From contig NZ_JAAFZH010000004.1 in NCBI RefSeq assembly GCF_010435915.1, positions 434,001-498,000 of the forward strand: DNA of 64,000 bases, given 5' to 3'. Every line of letters starts with the position of its first letter. The first letter of the stretch is position 1. The stretch comes from Spirosoma terrae (GTDB lineage: Bacteria > Bacteroidota > Bacteroidia > Cytophagales > Spirosomataceae). Positions 50,811-61,164 of this stretch are shown piece after piece. The notes beneath the pieces are model-generated. The model did no database searches and was not told the origin of the DNA. It was given only the letters and a program-made list of their open reading frames with translations. The position numbers and the translations under genes were made by a program.

Positions 50811-53800
50811 TTAATGACAGTGACGGATAAGAGCCTCAACCCGTTGGGCCAGCTCTACCGGAGAGAGGGTTACGTGCGTAACGGGAACAGAATCGGTGCG
50901 GGAGAACAAGCCACTTGCCGGATCCGTCAGCAGGGCTCTGTGTTCGGGGTTCAGCTGGGGATCCAGCTCGTTGATTTCCGCGACAGCCGCCGGGTCGGCT
51001 TTCAGCATTGGTCCCCCTGTAAAAATCAAGCTGGGATAAGGCTGGCCCGTCTGGGGATTGATCCCCCCTGAGACTCCGTGCGTTGCTAGGACAAACGTAC
51101 GGATTTTTTCGGATAATCCGAGATCTTTCAGCTCATTAGCCAGTTCATTTTCCAGTTTTTCTACTGGAATATCTATAGCCACTTCTTCAGCTATTTGCTG
51201 GCTGGTTTCCGGCTTAGGGGGTAATGCAACAACGACCCGATCTTCCCCTAACGGATTGTGTGTATCCAATTCGGAATTTACCCGTAGACGAGTGGTCAGG
51301 TTATTGTACATAAACACGACCGGGGAGGCAATCCGAACCGACCGGCTCAAGATGGTCTCGTCGAGCTTTAAGCCCCCCTGCCGAACACTAATCTCACCCA
51401 GCTCTAGGGTCTGCTTGCGGCTGGAATCCTGCCCGGCATGAAACGTTCCATTAGCTGTTGCTGTCAGTAACCGGTTCAGTTCACCCGGTTTACCCACTTG
51501 GCTGGCCGATACGTATTTGTCGGAATAGTACTGCTCACCGTTGTGCTTATACGTCAACCGCAGCACCGGTTTATCCTTCACTGTATCCAGTACCAGGTGT
51601 AAGTCGCTGATACCGGTTTGGGGAGCCCCGGAGGCTGCCACAAAGTAATCGGTGAGGTTAATCAACTGGGGATTTTGGGACAGGGCCTGGGTCAGCTGTT
51701 CATCGGCATAGGGGGACTCCACGGGCAGAAACAACAGCTTACCACCAGGGGTGGTCACCAGTACATGATAACCCAGGTGAGGCTTGCTGGTGGTGTTGTC
51801 CTGGAAATAGGCCTGGACGGCTTTTCGAATCCGGGTCCGGGGCTGCTGATCCAGGGGAGCTTCGACCAGTGTGGATAAAAACGAACCGTACGTATCGACG
51901 ATCGGACTGCGGGCATCCCCCTGCAGATGCACCACCACCGGTCCCCGGATCGCTCCCCCGGGACTGTCAAGAACCAGATCGGTGTGGACCAGACTGCTGA
52001 TGGGTTGCAGACCGCCGGGGCCAGGACGATCCAGGGGCATCAGCCCGTGGGGATTTTCACTGACTTCAAGCCGACTTAGCAGACTGTTCAGCATACCTTC
52101 CGTCAGGGGTTGGTTGACGGCCTGTTCGAGAAGTAGATTGGCAAGGGTAGATCGAAGGCTTTCGTACTGCCAGTGAATAGTCAGCCACTCTTGCAGGCTT
52201 TGCCGAAATCCTAACCAGGGCCGGCCCGTCTGAGGATCCGTTTCCAGGAGGGCATTATAGACATCCTGGGTGAGCAGCCCCGACTCAACCAGCTCATTAA
52301 TTAATATGTTGGACTGCCCAAGCCGTGGTTGTAGCGGATGGCTGGCTGGTAATCGGGTTTGTAGAAACCCCCTGGCCCGTTCGGATAATTCCAGACTATG
52401 ATCGAGTGGAATGGAGAGAACCAGCTGATTATCCAGACGGGCCGTTAGTAACCGACCGGGGGTTCGACGGGCCAGGCCCGGATCCCCTTTGAGCTCGGAA
52501 GCCGTTCGAACCGGCGTCGGTGCCTGGATTGCCCAGGACACATTCGACAGGATTGCCCGTTTGTCGGCTACCGTATCAGCGGGTACCCGCCAGAGCCGGG
52601 CAAACTTGGCCTTGGCCATCAGCCAGGCCGACATACGGTCGAGTAAATCCCAGTTTTTAGTTTGAATAGCCCCGGCAATATTAGTAAACTTGGGATCACC
52701 CTGGCGACCCAGATTGGCATCCCACTCGTCCCAGAGAACCGATTCGAGGTATTTGGATGCTACCGATCCTTCATCGCCCCGTAGGGTACGGTCGAGGGGA
52801 GGGGTTGGGGCTTTGGGAGGTGTGGGTGGTTTAGCGGTGATGCCCTGCCGCTGCACCTGGACCAGGCCAGCCAGATACGGGGTAAGCACACCCTGATCCC
52901 AGAAAGTCAGTAGGAGTCGTTTAAAAGTATCGGAAGTTCCTGCCAGGGCTGCATCCAGTTCGGCAGAACGGCGTATTTTATTGTTAGCCAAATCGTTCAG
53001 CAGCGCCTCTACCCGGTCGGCAGATACCGGTCCCTGCAGGGCAGCGGTCGCCAGTTCAGCCAGATAATCTTTATCGAGTCCCAGTTTATCGGCCAGCGAT
53101 TCAACCTGATCCGACATAATGGTTTTATTGGTAGCCGGTCTTTCCTCAACAGGTGCCGAAGTGGGTACTTCAACGTACGGATCTATGGATGAGCCGGCCT
53201 GATCCCGGATGGCCTCTGCCTGCAATTGGGCCTCGATCTGGTCTGAGTAGGCCTGATAGATCTCCTGCTGCCGGTCGCTAAGCTGACGGCCCGATTTAAG
53301 GGCCGCTGTCAACTCCCGTAGAATCGGTTCCTGACTGGCGGTGGGTAATTTCCCCGTATCGACAAACTGATCCCAAACCTGATTGACAATACCCCCTTCT
53401 TCAGCCAACGGATCACGAGTAGGCGTAGTGGGCATGGTTGTCACCGGTCCCGGACTGGGAGCAGCAACCGGCGCCGGTTGGGGTAATGGTAATTCAGCCT
53501 CATACTGCTCTTTGACCAGAGCGAAGATGGTAAAGGCATCCCGGTAATTTTCCTGGGCCGCTACGGTTTTTAGTTTCCGCTCCAGCTTGACATAGCCGGG
53601 ATCCAGGCTCTGACGGGCAATGATGCCATTATCCGCTTTGAGATCCGTTAGTAAATCGTCCAGAAACTGCTTCCGCTCCGTTTGTTGCCGGCGGTGTTCA
53701 TCCCGCTGCCGGGTTAACTCGGTGGTGAGTTGAGTCCGGGTAGCTCCCTCATCTGCCTGGAATTGGGGCAGGTAGGTATCGATTAGATCCGAGAGGTCAT

Positions 53801-56792
53801 TCCCCAGAACGGCCTTCCGTTCGGTTTCATTGGCGAATACCCCACTGATGTGATCATGCAGGGATTGCCGCTGAGCGGCCCGACGAGCCGTTTGCTGAGC
53901 CTTTTCCAACACTTCCTTCTGACGCTGGAAATCCTCGGTCTGAGCCACAAAGTCGGTAAACCCCCGCTGACTCTTGAGTTTATCGGATCGGTCGGCCAGT
54001 GTTTTCAGAGCTGCTTCCAGGGCCTGGGCATCGTGGGCCTGCTGTAAAAGACCTTTGGTCTGCTCGTTATCCTCCAGATTGACATTAAACTCACTGGTGG
54101 CCAGTACCTGCCGGGCCGTCGAGACAGCTTTGTCGAGGGGAAAATCTGCTGATTCCAGTTCCTCGATCCAGGTCTGTTGCTGATCGATTTCCTTCAACCG
54201 GTCCTCAAAGCGGTCCAGCAAGTCGGCTTCCAGTTCCCGGGTTAGCCGATCGGTCTCCTCGGCGTGTTGTCTCACTTTAACTCCGTGACTGGCATCGGGA
54301 TTTTCGGGGGCCACCGGCCGGGAAGCCTGTTGCTGGAGATCGAGGGCCTTTCGTTCCTGGTCGATGGTTTGCTCGATGGTTTTCTTTTCCCGGGCCAGTT
54401 CCACCCGGCGGCTACGCCAGCCTTCGGGGGTGATGAGCTGGGTAAGGTCTTCCATCGTCAACCCACTGCCACTACCACTGATAGCCTGTCCCAGCGACTG
54501 CCGGCGGTCCGTATACGCTTTCCTGATAAATTCAGCGTGGAGCATTTCATTGTAGTAATCCTCCCACTGACGATAGAGGGTCTGCTGCTCGGCACTGGCA
54601 TCGGCCGTGAGCCGGTATGGATTTTTGTACAAACCACTTAAGCGGTCCTGAGCTTTTTCCAGTGTCCTCAACGTCTGGTCCATACCCTGTACGAGCCCCG
54701 AGAGTTGCTCCTTACTGAAGCTGCCCGCGTCTCCCAATCCAAAGGCCTGAGTAAATTCTTCGGGCCGCTGGTTGATCGTCTCATTCCAGGTTTTGAACTG
54801 TTCCCGGATCAGATCCCCAGACCCTTGTTTGACAAATGGTAGCAGGAAATGAAACTGAGCCGAGTTTTTCAGGTTCTGAAAAACGAACTGATCCGACAGA
54901 AGAGCGGCATCCTTTTGTAAGGTAGTCAGGTTCATAGAAGCCTGAGCCTGCTGAGCTTTCTGGTCGAGGCTATTGCCCAGACTCTGGCGTTCCAGCAACA
55001 TCCGGGCAGCCTCCTGTACGGCCACCGGCGACAGGTTGAACTGCCGGGCAATCTCCTCGAAGCGGGCTTTCTGCTCAGGGCCGTTCAGGCGGTCGACGAC
55101 GTACTTGGAAACACCCCCACCAATACGGCCTACGATCAAACCACCCAACCCTTCGGTCCACCCTTCCCGGGTTCCGAAGGCCTGCTGTAATCCATGCAGA
55201 GCCGCTTCCAGGGCCAGATCCGTATCCTTTTTGGATACACCTGACTGCTGTAGCTGGTAGTAGTGCTGGCTGCCCTCTGAGATGGCCTTTTGAAACTGTT
55301 CTTCCAGCATCTCCGACGAGTTGCCAATAAGCAGCTCTTTACCCTCGTTTCGAGCAAATGTAGCCACCTTACCGAAGGCCTTCTCGTACCACTTCTCATT
55401 GGCTCCGAAGGTAATGAGGGTAGGCTTGTTGGGGACCACGTCAAGCTGAGCCGGGTTGCCCGCTTTCTGTTGAAGTCGGTAGAGGTCATCGGCCTGGCCG
55501 AAAAGACGCTGAGCCTGGGGAAAGTTTTTCAGAATCGTCCCCAGCTGGAAGGTATTGGTTACCCCCAATAAGGCATGGTTTAGCAGAAAAGTCGCATTAC
55601 CGGCCTGCTTGGCGGCTTCTCTAAACTTGGCTTTCTGGTCGGCATCCGGCTGAGTGCCGGTACGTTGCCGGTAATCTCTCAGGAGCTGCTGGTAAAGTTC
55701 CCGTTCGGCCTGGTAGCCTTCCAGGGATGCCTCCCCATTCGCTTGCAGAAAACTGTGCAACAGGGGTTTGGCCCCTACCCGTAATCCGATGGGGGTGTCG
55801 ATGCCATTCCATACCGCCGATGCCCCCAGTAGCAGCTTGTCTCCCCGACCGGCCTGCTTGGCTGCCTGATAGGCATCGTCGAGATAGGTCAACGACCGCT
55901 CCACGGTGGAGAGCCCTTTAGTGAGTTTGGCTAGCCGGTTGGTCCAGCTGGCAGCTAGTATCCCCAGGCTGGCCCCTTCGGTTAAGGGGGCCGCTGCTGA
56001 GAGCAACGCCGTCTCAATCAGTCCCGTTGTCAGACCACCAGCCAGAAAACCAAAGCTGCGGGCCAGCGACCCAAAGTCATTCCCACCCTCTCCCATAAAG
56101 GGAACCAGGTTCAGGTTGGGATGCTGACGAGCCCAGTCACTCTGGAAGTTCTGATGGGACTCGTCGATCCGGGTCATCCAGTCATTGATATTCCGAAGGG
56201 CGGATCCTTCATCGCCCCGCATGGATTCGGTAAAGGCATCCAGCCCGTGGATGTTACCAGCCAGCAGGTCTTTGGTAGTTTTGATTAACGTAGGCAAACT
56301 AACACTCCAGGCCCCGACGGTACCCAGGGTGTTGACTCCTACCATGGTAGTGTCGTTCCAGAGCTGCCCCCAGAAACCCTGCCGTGCATTGGCATAGGCT
56401 TCATTGTCCCGGCCTCGTAGGAAATCAAAACCATTCTGGTGAAGCCGGTTGGTTTCCTCTACCTCGGCCTCACTCATTGGATCGGCCCGAACGGCTATCG
56501 CCTGCGCATTAACGGGGTCTTTCTGCCATTCGTCATTTTGACCCTTAACCCAATTCATCAACCCCTGAGTCATCAAATTACTCCGGTCGGTATCGGTCAG
56601 TACAGAAGGGGCCGCTGGATCTGATAGAGTAGGCTCATGCCAGCTGGGTGCGGGTTGTGGCTTGGGATCCTGCCAATCTTGGGCAGCGATGTCGGGTCCA
56701 CCCGGTGGTTCCATGCCGGGAGAAGGCATACCCGTTAGGGGGGCTGTAAACTCTGTTGGTAAAATCTCGGAACTAGCCGGTGTGGGATTCAT
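50811..56792 (-). CDS. Giant helical virion-associated protein, 1993 residues
   Basis: The N-terminal ~60 residues are Pro-rich. A hydrophobic stretch lies at ~240-290 (GSLARSFGFLAGGLTTGLIE, TALLSAAAPL), and another near 150-170. From ~600 to 1100 long coiled coils dominate. RGDEGS appears twice (residues 192-197 and ~1336). No enzyme motif recognised. Position next to the virion polymerase and the membrane-like segment suggest a cargo protein that may form or cross the DNA channel in the host envelope, as proposed for large crAss-like virion proteins. Its stop lies 10 bases before the polymerase start codon. Confidence 0.7.
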   Translation of the reverse strand: MNPTPASSEILPTEFTAPLTGMPSPGMEPPGGPDIAAQDWQDPKPQPAPSWHEPTLSDPAAPSVLTDTDRSNLMTQGLMNWVKGQNDEWQKDPVNAQAIAVRADPMSEAEVEETNRLHQNGFDFLRGRDNEAYANARQGFWGQLWNDTTMVGVNTLGTVGAWSVSLPTLIKTTKDLLAGNIHGLDAFTESMRGDEGSALRNINDWMTRIDESHQNFQSDWARQHPNLNLVPFMGEGGNDFGSLARSFGFLAGGLTTGLIETALLSAAAPLTEGASLGILAASWTNRLAKLTKGLSTVERSLTYLDDAYQAAKQAGRGDKLLLGASAVWNGIDTPIGLRVGAKPLLHSFLQANGEASLEGYQAERELYQQLLRDYRQRTGTQPDADQKAKFREAAKQAGNATFLLNHALLGVTNTFQLGTILKNFPQAQRLFGQADDLYRLQQKAGNPAQLDVVPNKPTLITFGANEKWYEKAFGKVATFARNEGKELLIGNSSEMLEEQFQKAISEGSQHYYQLQQSGVSKKDTDLALEAALHGLQQAFGTREGWTEGLGGLIVGRIGGGVSKYVVDRLNGPEQKARFEEIARQFNLSPVAVQEAARMLLERQSLGNSLDQKAQQAQASMNLTTLQKDAALLSDQFVFQNLKNSAQFHFLLPFVKQGSGDLIREQFKTWNETINQRPEEFTQAFGLGDAGSFSKEQLSGLVQGMDQTLRTLEKAQDRLSGLYKNPYRLTADASAEQQTLYRQWEDYYNEMLHAEFIRKAYTDRRQSLGQAISGSGSGLTMEDLTQLITPEGWRSRRVELAREKKTIEQTIDQERKALDLQQQASRPVAPENPDASHGVKVRQHAEETDRLTRELEADLLDRFEDRLKEIDQQQTWIEELESADFPLDKAVSTARQVLATSEFNVNLEDNEQTKGLLQQAHDAQALEAALKTLADRSDKLKSQRGFTDFVAQTEDFQRQKEVLEKAQQTARRAAQRQSLHDHISGVFANETERKAVLGNDLSDLIDTYLPQFQADEGATRTQLTTELTRQRDEHRRQQTERKQFLDDLLTDLKADNGIIARQSLDPGYVKLERKLKTVAAQENYRDAFTIFALVKEQYEAELPLPQPAPVAAPSPGPVTTMPTTPTRDPLAEEGGIVNQVWDQFVDTGKLPTASQEPILRELTAALKSGRQLSDRQQEIYQAYSDQIEAQLQAEAIRDQAGSSIDPYVEVPTSAPVEERPATNKTIMSDQVESLADKLGLDKDYLAELATAALQGPVSADRVEALLNDLANNKIRRSAELDAALAGTSDTFKRLLLTFWDQGVLTPYLAGLVQVQRQGITAKPPTPPKAPTPPLDRTLRGDEGSVASKYLESVLWDEWDANLGRQGDPKFTNIAGAIQTKNWDLLDRMSAWLMAKAKFARLWRVPADTVADKRAILSNVSWAIQAPTPVRTASELKGDPGLARRTPGRLLTARLDNQLVLSIPLDHSLELSERARGFLQTRLPASHPLQPRLGQSNILINELVESGLLTQDVYNALLETDPQTGRPWLGFRQSLQEWLTIHWQYESLRSTLANLLLEQAVNQPLTEGMLNSLLSRLEVSENPHGLMPLDRPGPGGLQPISSLVHTDLVLDSPGGAIRGPVVVHLQGDARSPIVDTYGSFLSTLVEAPLDQQPRTRIRKAVQAYFQDNTTSKPHLGYHVLVTTPGGKLLFLPVESPYADEQLTQALSQNPQLINLTDYFVAASGAPQTGISDLHLVLDTVKDKPVLRLTYKHNGEQYYSDKYVSASQVGKPGELNRLLTATANGTFHAGQDSSRKQTLELGEISVRQGGLKLDETILSRSVRIASPVVFMYNNLTTRLRVNSELDTHNPLGEDRVVVALPPKPETSQQIAEEVAIDIPVEKLENELANELKDLGLSEKIRTFVLATHGVSGGINPQTGQPYPSLIFTGGPMLKADPAAVAEINELDPQLNPEHRALLTDPASGLFSRTDSVPVTHVTLSPVELAQRVEALIRHCH

Positions 56793-59461
56793 CGGGAAAT
56801 ATTTTGTAGTCGGAACTGATCAAAGTAGCGGTGTAGGTCAGCTACGGTCGGAATATAGTTAGGGTCCTTGCCCCCATAGAGGGCCTTTAGTTGTTGTTGG
56901 AGTTGGACAGCTAGAGCATCTAATCCGTTTCGACACCATCCGGTTGGATCAGATTGAAACTTATCAATACTTGTAAACTGGGTTGGGACCTGATAATCGT
57001 GGTCTCCAAATCGATAAGTAAGGCCGTACGAGCCATCTCTATTTTTTGTCGGAGAAACAGCTATTGCTAATCCCTGACTGGGAGTATAAAGATGCCGGGT
57101 ATTACCAATCATTAAATTTCCCTGTCTATCCAATCTTTCTTTGAAAGGGTCGGGGGCCGCCTGGGCAGCTTTCAGAAGCCGCTGATCAACCATTCGGCCA
57201 AATTCCGAGGAGTTGCCGTAATCCAGTCGAACCGTTTCTTCCAGGGCTTCTTTACCCGACCCTGTCTTGAGCCGGACATCGACCTGCCGGCTGCCGGGCA
57301 AAAACGTAACCCCCACCATTTCCACGGGCTGCCCTGAGCTCCACTTATCCAACAGTTCTTTCTGCTCGGAGCGGGTGTTACCCGCTGGGGCTATGCTGCC
57401 GTTACGAACCCGGTAGAGCAGGGCCTGGTGGATTTCATTGTCGGTTTTGAGGTAATCCCCTCCGGCAACCAGTCCGTGCTGAACATAGCCCCGTTTGGAA
57501 AGCTCCTCGCCCACCGCCTGCTGAGCGGCCAGGTGGCGGGCTTTAAGGGCATTATAGCGTTGCATGGGTTCATTGAAACTTTCATCCATACCCCGGAACA
57601 GAGCCGGGTTCTCAGCTATCTGTTTATCCATCATCGCCATAAACGCCCGGTCGTCGGCCGAAAGCGGATTACGGCGGTCCACGTCAGCCCGGATCTGTTT
57701 GATTTCCTCCCGCTGGAGTTTCAATAGAGCGGCCCGTTCGGTTAGATCCTGGTACTGACGACGTAATTCGGGATTGAGCCTTTTTAAGAATTCAGGGTTG
57801 GTTTTGCCGTGCTGAACGTACTGGTTATAGTCGTTTTGCCAATCGACAATCAACCGGGCAATGGCTGGGGGTACGCCTTCAGCCTGGGTATTACGAATCT
57901 GTCCATCGCCGTAATAGTTGACCTTCATTTCCCGGGCCATCTTATCGGCTAGGTCGGCATTACCCGCCCAGCGGACAATACCCACGGCCATATCCCGGAC
58001 GGCAGCATCCTGGGTGCGGGCCTGGTTATCCAGATCCGCCTGCACTGATTCCAGGGTAGGATTGGTCAGAGCACCGGGTTGAACGGGCAGATCCACCACA
58101 AATAAATCGTTGCCTTCCCCGGCCCCATACGAGCCGTCTTTCTTTTTGGAGAGACCAACCTGGGCGGCCCGGGTGGCCAGCTCTCGTTCCTTCAACTCAA
58201 ACTCCCGCTGTTTGTCCGAGCGGTCGGCCCCGAACTGAGTCTTTTTCCAAAACTCATCTGAGTTGAATTCGTCCTGCCAGCTCTGGCGTTCCCAGTCGAA
58301 TTTCTGAACAGCCAGGTTATGGGCCTGAGCGGCAATGAAGGTTGGATCCGATCGGACTTTGCTGGCATCGAATACGTATCGACCCGCCAGATGATTGAGG
58401 TAGTTTTCGGTAAAGGAATTGACCGCCATCGTTTCAGGATCCATTGAGGGCAGGGCCGTCAGGGTTCGCTGTTTGGCCTCGATCAGGTTTCGCTGATAAG
58501 TCAGGGCATTGTCCCGTTCGGCTGTCAGCTGGGCTTTCTCTTCGGCCGAGGAAGCTCGGGCCAGCCGGGCGGCCCATTCAGCCTGGTTGGCTTGCAGTAC
58601 CTGGTTGTCGGTGGATAGCTGGGCCGTCAACTGCCGGCTGTATTCCGCTCGGTATGCATCGGGATTGGCCAGAATACCCTGCCCTTTATAACGGGCATCG
58701 ACGCCAACCTGCCGGCTGAATCGGGGATCCATAGCCAGTCGGGTGCGGGCGATCTGCTGAACCTGATCGTAGGTCAGCTTCCGGTTCTCGGTGATGTAGC
58801 CGTTCACGACGGTCGTATCGTTTGGTGCGGCCAGGATACGTTTGGTTACCGCATCGAGCTCCTTACTGAATTCGGCATCGTAGTTAAAATAGGGGTTGGC
58901 CGACTTATCCCCTCTGTAGGAGGCCGTGGGAGTTCGGTCATTGATATAGGAGTTGACCTGCCGTTGGAAATCCCATTCGTTCTGGGGGGCGTACTGCCCT
59001 CCGAATTTTTTGGGATCTTTCTGCCACTCTTTGAATTGATTCTGTACACCCCGGATTACGGCTGTATCGGCCATAGCCCCTACAATCCGTTCATCCTGGT
59101 CGAGGCTATTGGTAATCTGACCAATCTGAGCCAGCACATTATGGTCGGCAAAGTTAGCGCCAGCCAGCTTATCGACCTGTGATTCCAGATCAGCTTTTCG
59201 CTGCAGGTAATAAGCCCGGTGTTCGGGGTGGAGAATATCCCGCTTCCCCATGTTCTGAAGCATGGTCTCAGCCTGCATCACACCCCGATCGAATTGTTGC
59301 TGGGAGTAAGCCAGCCCCTTAAAGGCCACTGAGGGGTCTAAGGGTGTAATATAGTCTGAAGGCTCCAGGGCCTTGGAAACGTACGAAACAGCCATATACT
59401 GGGAAACCGGTAGTAGAGGTACCGGCGGGTAGGTAGGAGATGACGGTAAAATTACAGCCAT
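56789..59461 (-). CDS. Large coiled-coil virion-associated protein, 890 residues
   Basis: First gene of the minus-strand giant block. It is strongly helical (RKADLESQVDKLAGANF, DQDERIVGAMAD, LERDQR-like segments) with a Pro/Ser-rich first 25 residues and a compact C-terminal domain rich in Tyr and Gln (FGDHDYQVP, DPNYIPTVADLHRYFDQF). No motif for catalysis. It overlaps the 1993-residue gene as ATGA, so the four giant proteins share one message. In crAss-like phages a protein of similar size and character precedes the cargo genes; this one is inferred to be a virion component. Confidence 0.65.
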   Translation of the reverse strand: MAVILPSSPTYPPVPLLPVSQYMAVSYVSKALEPSDYITPLDPSVAFKGLAYSQQQFDRGVMQAETMLQNMGKRDILHPEHRAYYLQRKADLESQVDKLAGANFADHNVLAQIGQITNSLDQDERIVGAMADTAVIRGVQNQFKEWQKDPKKFGGQYAPQNEWDFQRQVNSYINDRTPTASYRGDKSANPYFNYDAEFSKELDAVTKRILAAPNDTTVVNGYITENRKLTYDQVQQIARTRLAMDPRFSRQVGVDARYKGQGILANPDAYRAEYSRQLTAQLSTDNQVLQANQAEWAARLARASSAEEKAQLTAERDNALTYQRNLIEAKQRTLTALPSMDPETMAVNSFTENYLNHLAGRYVFDASKVRSDPTFIAAQAHNLAVQKFDWERQSWQDEFNSDEFWKKTQFGADRSDKQREFELKERELATRAAQVGLSKKKDGSYGAGEGNDLFVVDLPVQPGALTNPTLESVQADLDNQARTQDAAVRDMAVGIVRWAGNADLADKMAREMKVNYYGDGQIRNTQAEGVPPAIARLIVDWQNDYNQYVQHGKTNPEFLKRLNPELRRQYQDLTERAALLKLQREEIKQIRADVDRRNPLSADDRAFMAMMDKQIAENPALFRGMDESFNEPMQRYNALKARHLAAQQAVGEELSKRGYVQHGLVAGGDYLKTDNEIHQALLYRVRNGSIAPAGNTRSEQKELLDKWSSGQPVEMVGVTFLPGSRQVDVRLKTGSGKEALEETVRLDYGNSSEFGRMVDQRLLKAAQAAPDPFKERLDRQGNLMIGNTRHLYTPSQGLAIAVSPTKNRDGSYGLTYRFGDHDYQVPTQFTSIDKFQSDPTGWCRNGLDALAVQLQQQLKALYGGKDPNYIPTVADLHRYFDQFRLQNISR

Positions 59462-59646
59462 TTTCTAGCACCTCAAACAGTTTACCCACTATTACCGATC
59501 TTTACTACCGTATATTAGGTATAACTATTTTTTCCAGTTTATTTGGTTGTTTTCATTTTTTAGCCAATATTTCGAACCTATAGCCAGTAACAGCCCGTCT
59601 CAACTGCCTGTGCTGGACAAAAGACCCTTTATATTTATTTACACCC
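59462..59646. promoter_or_regulatory. AT-rich divergent promoter region
   Basis: This 185-base gap separates the giant minus-strand block from the plus-strand block to the right. It is visibly AT-rich, with runs such as CTATTTTTTCC, TTTTCATTTTTT and TATATTTATTT. TTTATTTG near 59541 is close to TAnnTTTG but not exact. I see no gene in it. It is the only place where the two large units can start. Confidence 0.6.
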
Positions 59647-60597
59647 TTGGTAGCGACCAATACAAATCCTCCCTCGCAAAGCCCCAAAGGCTTACACAAA
59701 GATGCCCAGCAACGGCTGGACAATATACTGACCCGACTCCGAAGCCTGCTGGGCGATGGTCAGTGGCATAAGATCCCCCGGGCCGATTTTGCCAAAACCT
59801 ACGGAACCGATCACCGGGTATTGTCCGTACTGGTGGACTCAAAAGCCCTGGAACAGAAAAAAGAAGGTAATGTACTCTACTACCGTCGTCGTTCGGGACT
59901 CGCCCAGATGCAGGTAACTGTGCTGCATTCCTTGATGGCGGCCCGGCGGGCTAAGGACAAAGCAATCCAGGTTGGTACGACATACCATACGACGACGGCA
60001 ACAGACATGACCTCGGCAGGAACCCCAACGGCCCCCGAGCAGATGATCACCCACAGACAGGCTGGTTCGTTAAACATGGCAATTCTCCAGCGATTTAGTT
60101 TGCAGACCGGTTTGTCAGGAGCTGCCCTTAAACAGGCCTATCTGAATTTACCGCTGGAAGATGCCCTTGAAAAACTTCCTCAAGAACGTCCCGAAATCAA
60201 ACTAAATCCACCGGAAACGATTATTCGGCTTTCCAATCCAATGCTGGAAGCAGCTAACGAGGTCCCTGTGGTCCCGCTGCCGGTTGTGGCCCCTACTCCC
60301 AAGTTAACCCCGGTATCACATGCGTTACCAAGCCATCCACTATGCGGGGAGATTCGCCGGTTGTTGGGTCAACAGGAAACATTACGTGATCTCAATAAGC
60401 AACGGCAGGAGCTGGACAAACAGATTGCTGCTCAGCAGGAACTTATCCAAAAATCCATAGAAGGGTTTTATTATGTCAACAGGCGGCTGGAGCACCACCG
60501 GTTTGTCTATCAGGACACCAACCACGGGTCGTTTCTGGTGACAACGTCCCCGGATAAAACCCTGGATGTACGACGCATCCTGGTGGAGGTAGCTTAA
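59647..60597 (+). CDS. Probable winged-helix regulator, 316 residues
   Basis: The N-terminal ~80 residues read like a winged helix-turn-helix (LLGDGQWHKIPRADFAKTYG, VLSVLVDSKALEQKKEGN, VLYYRRR). The middle is low-complexity. A C-terminal coiled coil (RDLNKQRQELDKQIAAQQEL) with a short tail follows. Translation has to start at TTG 59647 since no ATG precedes the winged helix in this frame. It is a likely DNA-binding protein that could control the adjacent divergent promoters. A hairpin terminator follows. Confidence 0.65.
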   Translation: MVATNTNPPSQSPKGLHKDAQQRLDNILTRLRSLLGDGQWHKIPRADFAKTYGTDHRVLSVLVDSKALEQKKEGNVLYYRRRSGLAQMQVTVLHSLMAARRAKDKAIQVGTTYHTTTATDMTSAGTPTAPEQMITHRQAGSLNMAILQRFSLQTGLSGAALKQAYLNLPLEDALEKLPQERPEIKLNPPETIIRLSNPMLEAANEVPVVPLPVVAPTPKLTPVSHALPSHPLCGEIRRLLGQQETLRDLNKQRQELDKQIAAQQELIQKSIEGFYYVNRRLEHHRFVYQDTNHGSFLVTTSPDKTLDVRRILVEVA

Positions 60598-60617
60598 CGA
60601 GTAACCACCTTATAATC

Positions 60618-60650
60618 AAAAGCCCTCTGGAGATACCGGAGGGCTTTTTG
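60618..60650 (+). terminator. Terminator before first DUF6934 cassette
   Basis: AAAAGCCCTC (60618-60627) pairs with GAGGGCTTTT (60639-60648) over an 11-base loop, with a T run into 60649. It ends the regulator gene's transcript and isolates the following cassette. Confidence 0.78.
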
Positions 60651-60655
60651 TTTAT

Positions 60656-60694
60656 CCGGAATATTTAATTATTTTGCCCAAATTAAACCGATTT
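60656..60694 (+). promoter_or_regulatory. Cassette upstream element, copy A
   Basis: These 39 bases end right at ATG 60695. 32 of the 39 match, without gaps, the 39 bases before ATG 61830 (copy B, 61791-61829). Both contain ATTATTTT, and this copy's TTATTTTG (60669-60676) is one base from TAnnTTTG. The shared element probably holds the promoter and leader of each cassette. Confidence 0.7.
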
Positions 60695-61162
60695 ATGAAT
60701 TTTCCTGTTTACCCCGTGGATGCGTCGGAAGATCGTATGCTCTTCCGATTTTATAGTGAGGGGCCAAAGGGAATAATTGAAAAACGGGTACAGTTTGAAA
60801 AATATCCCTGGAAAACCTGGTACAATTTAATACTTGGTGATGTTGATGATAAAGGCCAATTGAAATTTGAAGTGAGCGGTAATGAGGACATGAAAGTTAT
60901 AATGGCCACAGTGGCTTATATAATTGACAAGTTCTTATCAAAATACCCAGACCGTGTCGTTATTTTACAAGGGACTGACACTCGGCGTATACTCCTTTAT
61001 GGACGCATTATCAGAGAACACATGCTGGACTTTTTTCCAGGTTATACATTCCACGGATTGATTGACGCTTCCACCCTTCTTCATCCAATTCTCCTTCACC
61101 CAAAAGATCCCAATATCGCTTTTTGTGAAATGTTTACTGTTCAGAAAACGTTTAACAAGTAG
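60695..61162 (+). CDS. DUF6934-like protein, copy 1
   Basis: A 155-residue protein resembling the DUF6934 family of Bacteroidota: FYSEGPKGIIEKRVQF, then LILGDVDDKG, then ATVAYIIDKFL and YPDRVVILQGTDTRR. No function is published that I know of. ATG 60695 is chosen over TTG 60674 because it gives MNFPVYPV, matching MDLPVYYV of copy 2. The gene stands between its own promoter-like element and a partner gene 2 bases downstream. Possible toxin or antitoxin of a new pair; unproven. Confidence 0.75.
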   Translation: MNFPVYPVDASEDRMLFRFYSEGPKGIIEKRVQFEKYPWKTWYNLILGDVDDKGQLKFEVSGNEDMKVIMATVAYIIDKFLSKYPDRVVILQGTDTRRILLYGRIIREHMLDFFPGYTFHGLIDASTLLHPILLHPKDPNIAFCEMFTVQKTFNK

Positions 61163-61164
61163 AA

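Noticed and set aside
54264-55571. Open frames of 93-125 codons on the plus strand
   Set aside because: All opposite the coiled-coil part of the 1993-residue gene, without motifs.
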